From contig NZ_LMQR01000001.1 in assembly GCF_001424645.1 (NCBI RefSeq), positions 1,670,149 through 1,734,148 of the forward strand: a DNA stretch of 64,000 bases. The letters run 5' to 3'. Position 1 is the stretch's first letter. Every line of letters begins with the position of its first letter. This document shows, in pieces, positions 63,436 to 64,000 of this stretch. Source of the DNA: Frigoribacterium sp. Leaf415. Lineage in GTDB: Bacteria; Actinomycetota; Actinomycetes; Actinomycetales; Microbacteriaceae. A program made the translations under genes and the position numbers. A model generated the notes under the pieces. It saw only the letters and a list, made by a program, of their open reading frames with translations. It ran no database searches and had not been told where the DNA came from.

Positions 63436-64000
63436 CTAGCGCGTCGACACGTCGCCGCGGACGGGCCCGACCCGGTGCGAGGTGGCGCGGACGCTCGGCA
63501 GGCGACGGTGTCGCACGACCAGCTCGACGACGGCGCGGGACCGGCGACGCAGACCCCACAGGGTCACCTTGGTCAGCGACTCCCGGACGATCGAGCCGCT
63601 CATCTTCGACGCGCCGTGGATGCGCTCGGTGAACGTGATCGGGGTCTCGACGACCCGCAGGCCCGCCTGCAGCGCGCGCCAGAGCAGGTCGACCTGGAAG
63701 CAGTAGCCGCGCGACTCGACCCGGTCGAGGTCGATGCGGCGCAGCGCCGACGACCGGAACACCCGGAAGCCGCCGGTCGTGTCGGCCACCCGGATTCCCA
63801 GGGCGCCGCGCGTGTACCAGCTGCCGCCGCGGCTGAGCAGCTCCCGACGCAGCGGCCAGTTCTCGACGGCGCCGCCGGGCACCCACCGCGAGCCGAGCAC
63901 GAGATCGTTCTCGCGCAGCAGCTCGAGCATGCCGGGCAGGTACTCGGGGTGGTGCGAGCCGTCGGCGTCCATCTCGACGAGGGCGTCGTAGCCGCGCTCG
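63436..64000 (-). CDS. Polyprenol monophosphomannose synthase (partial, cut by window end)
   Basis: The C-terminal 187 residues of a GT2 transferase; the start lies beyond the window. Visible are GYDALVEMDADGSHHPEYLP with the DxD metal motif, LVLGSRWVPGGAVENWPLRR, DTTGGFRVFRSSALRR, GYCFQVDLLWRALQAG and FTERIHGASKMSGSIVRESL. These are the signatures of actinobacterial Ppm1/Dpm1-type enzymes, which make polyprenyl-phosphate mannose for lipoglycans and protein mannosylation. It could supply donor to family 39-type transferases such as the one at 30870. Confidence 0.92.
   Translation of the reverse strand, partial: ERGYDALVEMDADGSHHPEYLPGMLELLRENDLVLGSRWVPGGAVENWPLRRELLSRGGSWYTRGALGIRVADTTGGFRVFRSSALRRIDLDRVESRGYCFQVDLLWRALQAGLRVVETPITFTERIHGASKMSGSIVRESLTKVTLWGLRRRSRAVVELVVRHRRLPSVRATSHRVGPVRGDVSTR

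Overview
The window looks like chromosomal DNA of a high-GC actinobacterium, most likely a member of the Microbacteriaceae (a genus such as Frigoribacterium or Curtobacterium would fit, but I cannot assign one). The evidence is very high GC, dense overlapping operons with ATGA/GTGA junctions, many GTG starts, a mycothiol-type DsbA-like oxidoreductase, a mycobacterial-type RpiB, the TreX-TreY-TreZ trehalose route and a YkoEDC thiamine ECF transporter under a TPP riboswitch. I see no integrase, transposase, phage or CRISPR locus. Apart from a few accessory patches this is ordinary core chromosome.

Layout. 1-660: tRNA-Pro, tRNA-Gly and a triple intergenic repeat. 666-4425: SGNH lipoprotein, a NarL-type two-component system and Dps behind two DtxR/IdeR-like boxes. 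4557-13163: a minus-strand peptide uptake cluster (binding lipoprotein, M14 carboxypeptidase, two permeases, serine hydrolase, GbsR/MarR-type regulator, fused double ATPase). 13344-15472: amidohydrolase plus PaiB-like protein. The cluster and this pair share a GTTTCA-N8-TGAAA palindrome upstream, so they may form one regulon. 15541-29531: housekeeping and stress genes (Nei/Fpg glycosylase, RpiB, PepN, MscS plus truncated haemoglobin, TesB, EttA, SSB, MsrA, aldo/keto reductase). 29634-34300: a membrane protein, tRNA-Arg with two partial copies of its 3' half beside it, and a glycosyltransferase pair. 34398-37677: thioredoxin-like protein, a MarR-MFS operon with a perfect palindromic operator, oligoribonuclease and tRNA-His. 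37774-43175: two membrane acyltransferases and a secreted beta-helix protein whose reading frame is cut by an in-frame TGA. 43187-46828: thiamine ECF operon with riboswitch, ending in a small P-loop kinase. 46867-54802: hydrolases, epimerases, CGNR regulator, NUDIX, ASCH protein, and a broken lipoprotein gene behind a perfectly duplicated 92-bp promoter segment. 55097-63356: subtilisin-like protease and the glgX/treX-treY-treZ operon. 63436-64000: start-truncated polyprenol-phosphate mannosyltransferase.

The most unusual signal is not a gene. A 10-mer, GGAGGCGCGG, occurs about 30 times on the two strands, inside genes in different frames and between genes, and in three places as inverted pairs, two of which form strong hairpins. 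This resembles the behaviour of DNA-uptake-type or other chromosome-organising words and I could not match it to a known element. A second recurring theme is leaderless promoters: at least seven genes have a TANNNT hexamer 6 or 7 nt before the start codon and no Shine-Dalgarno.
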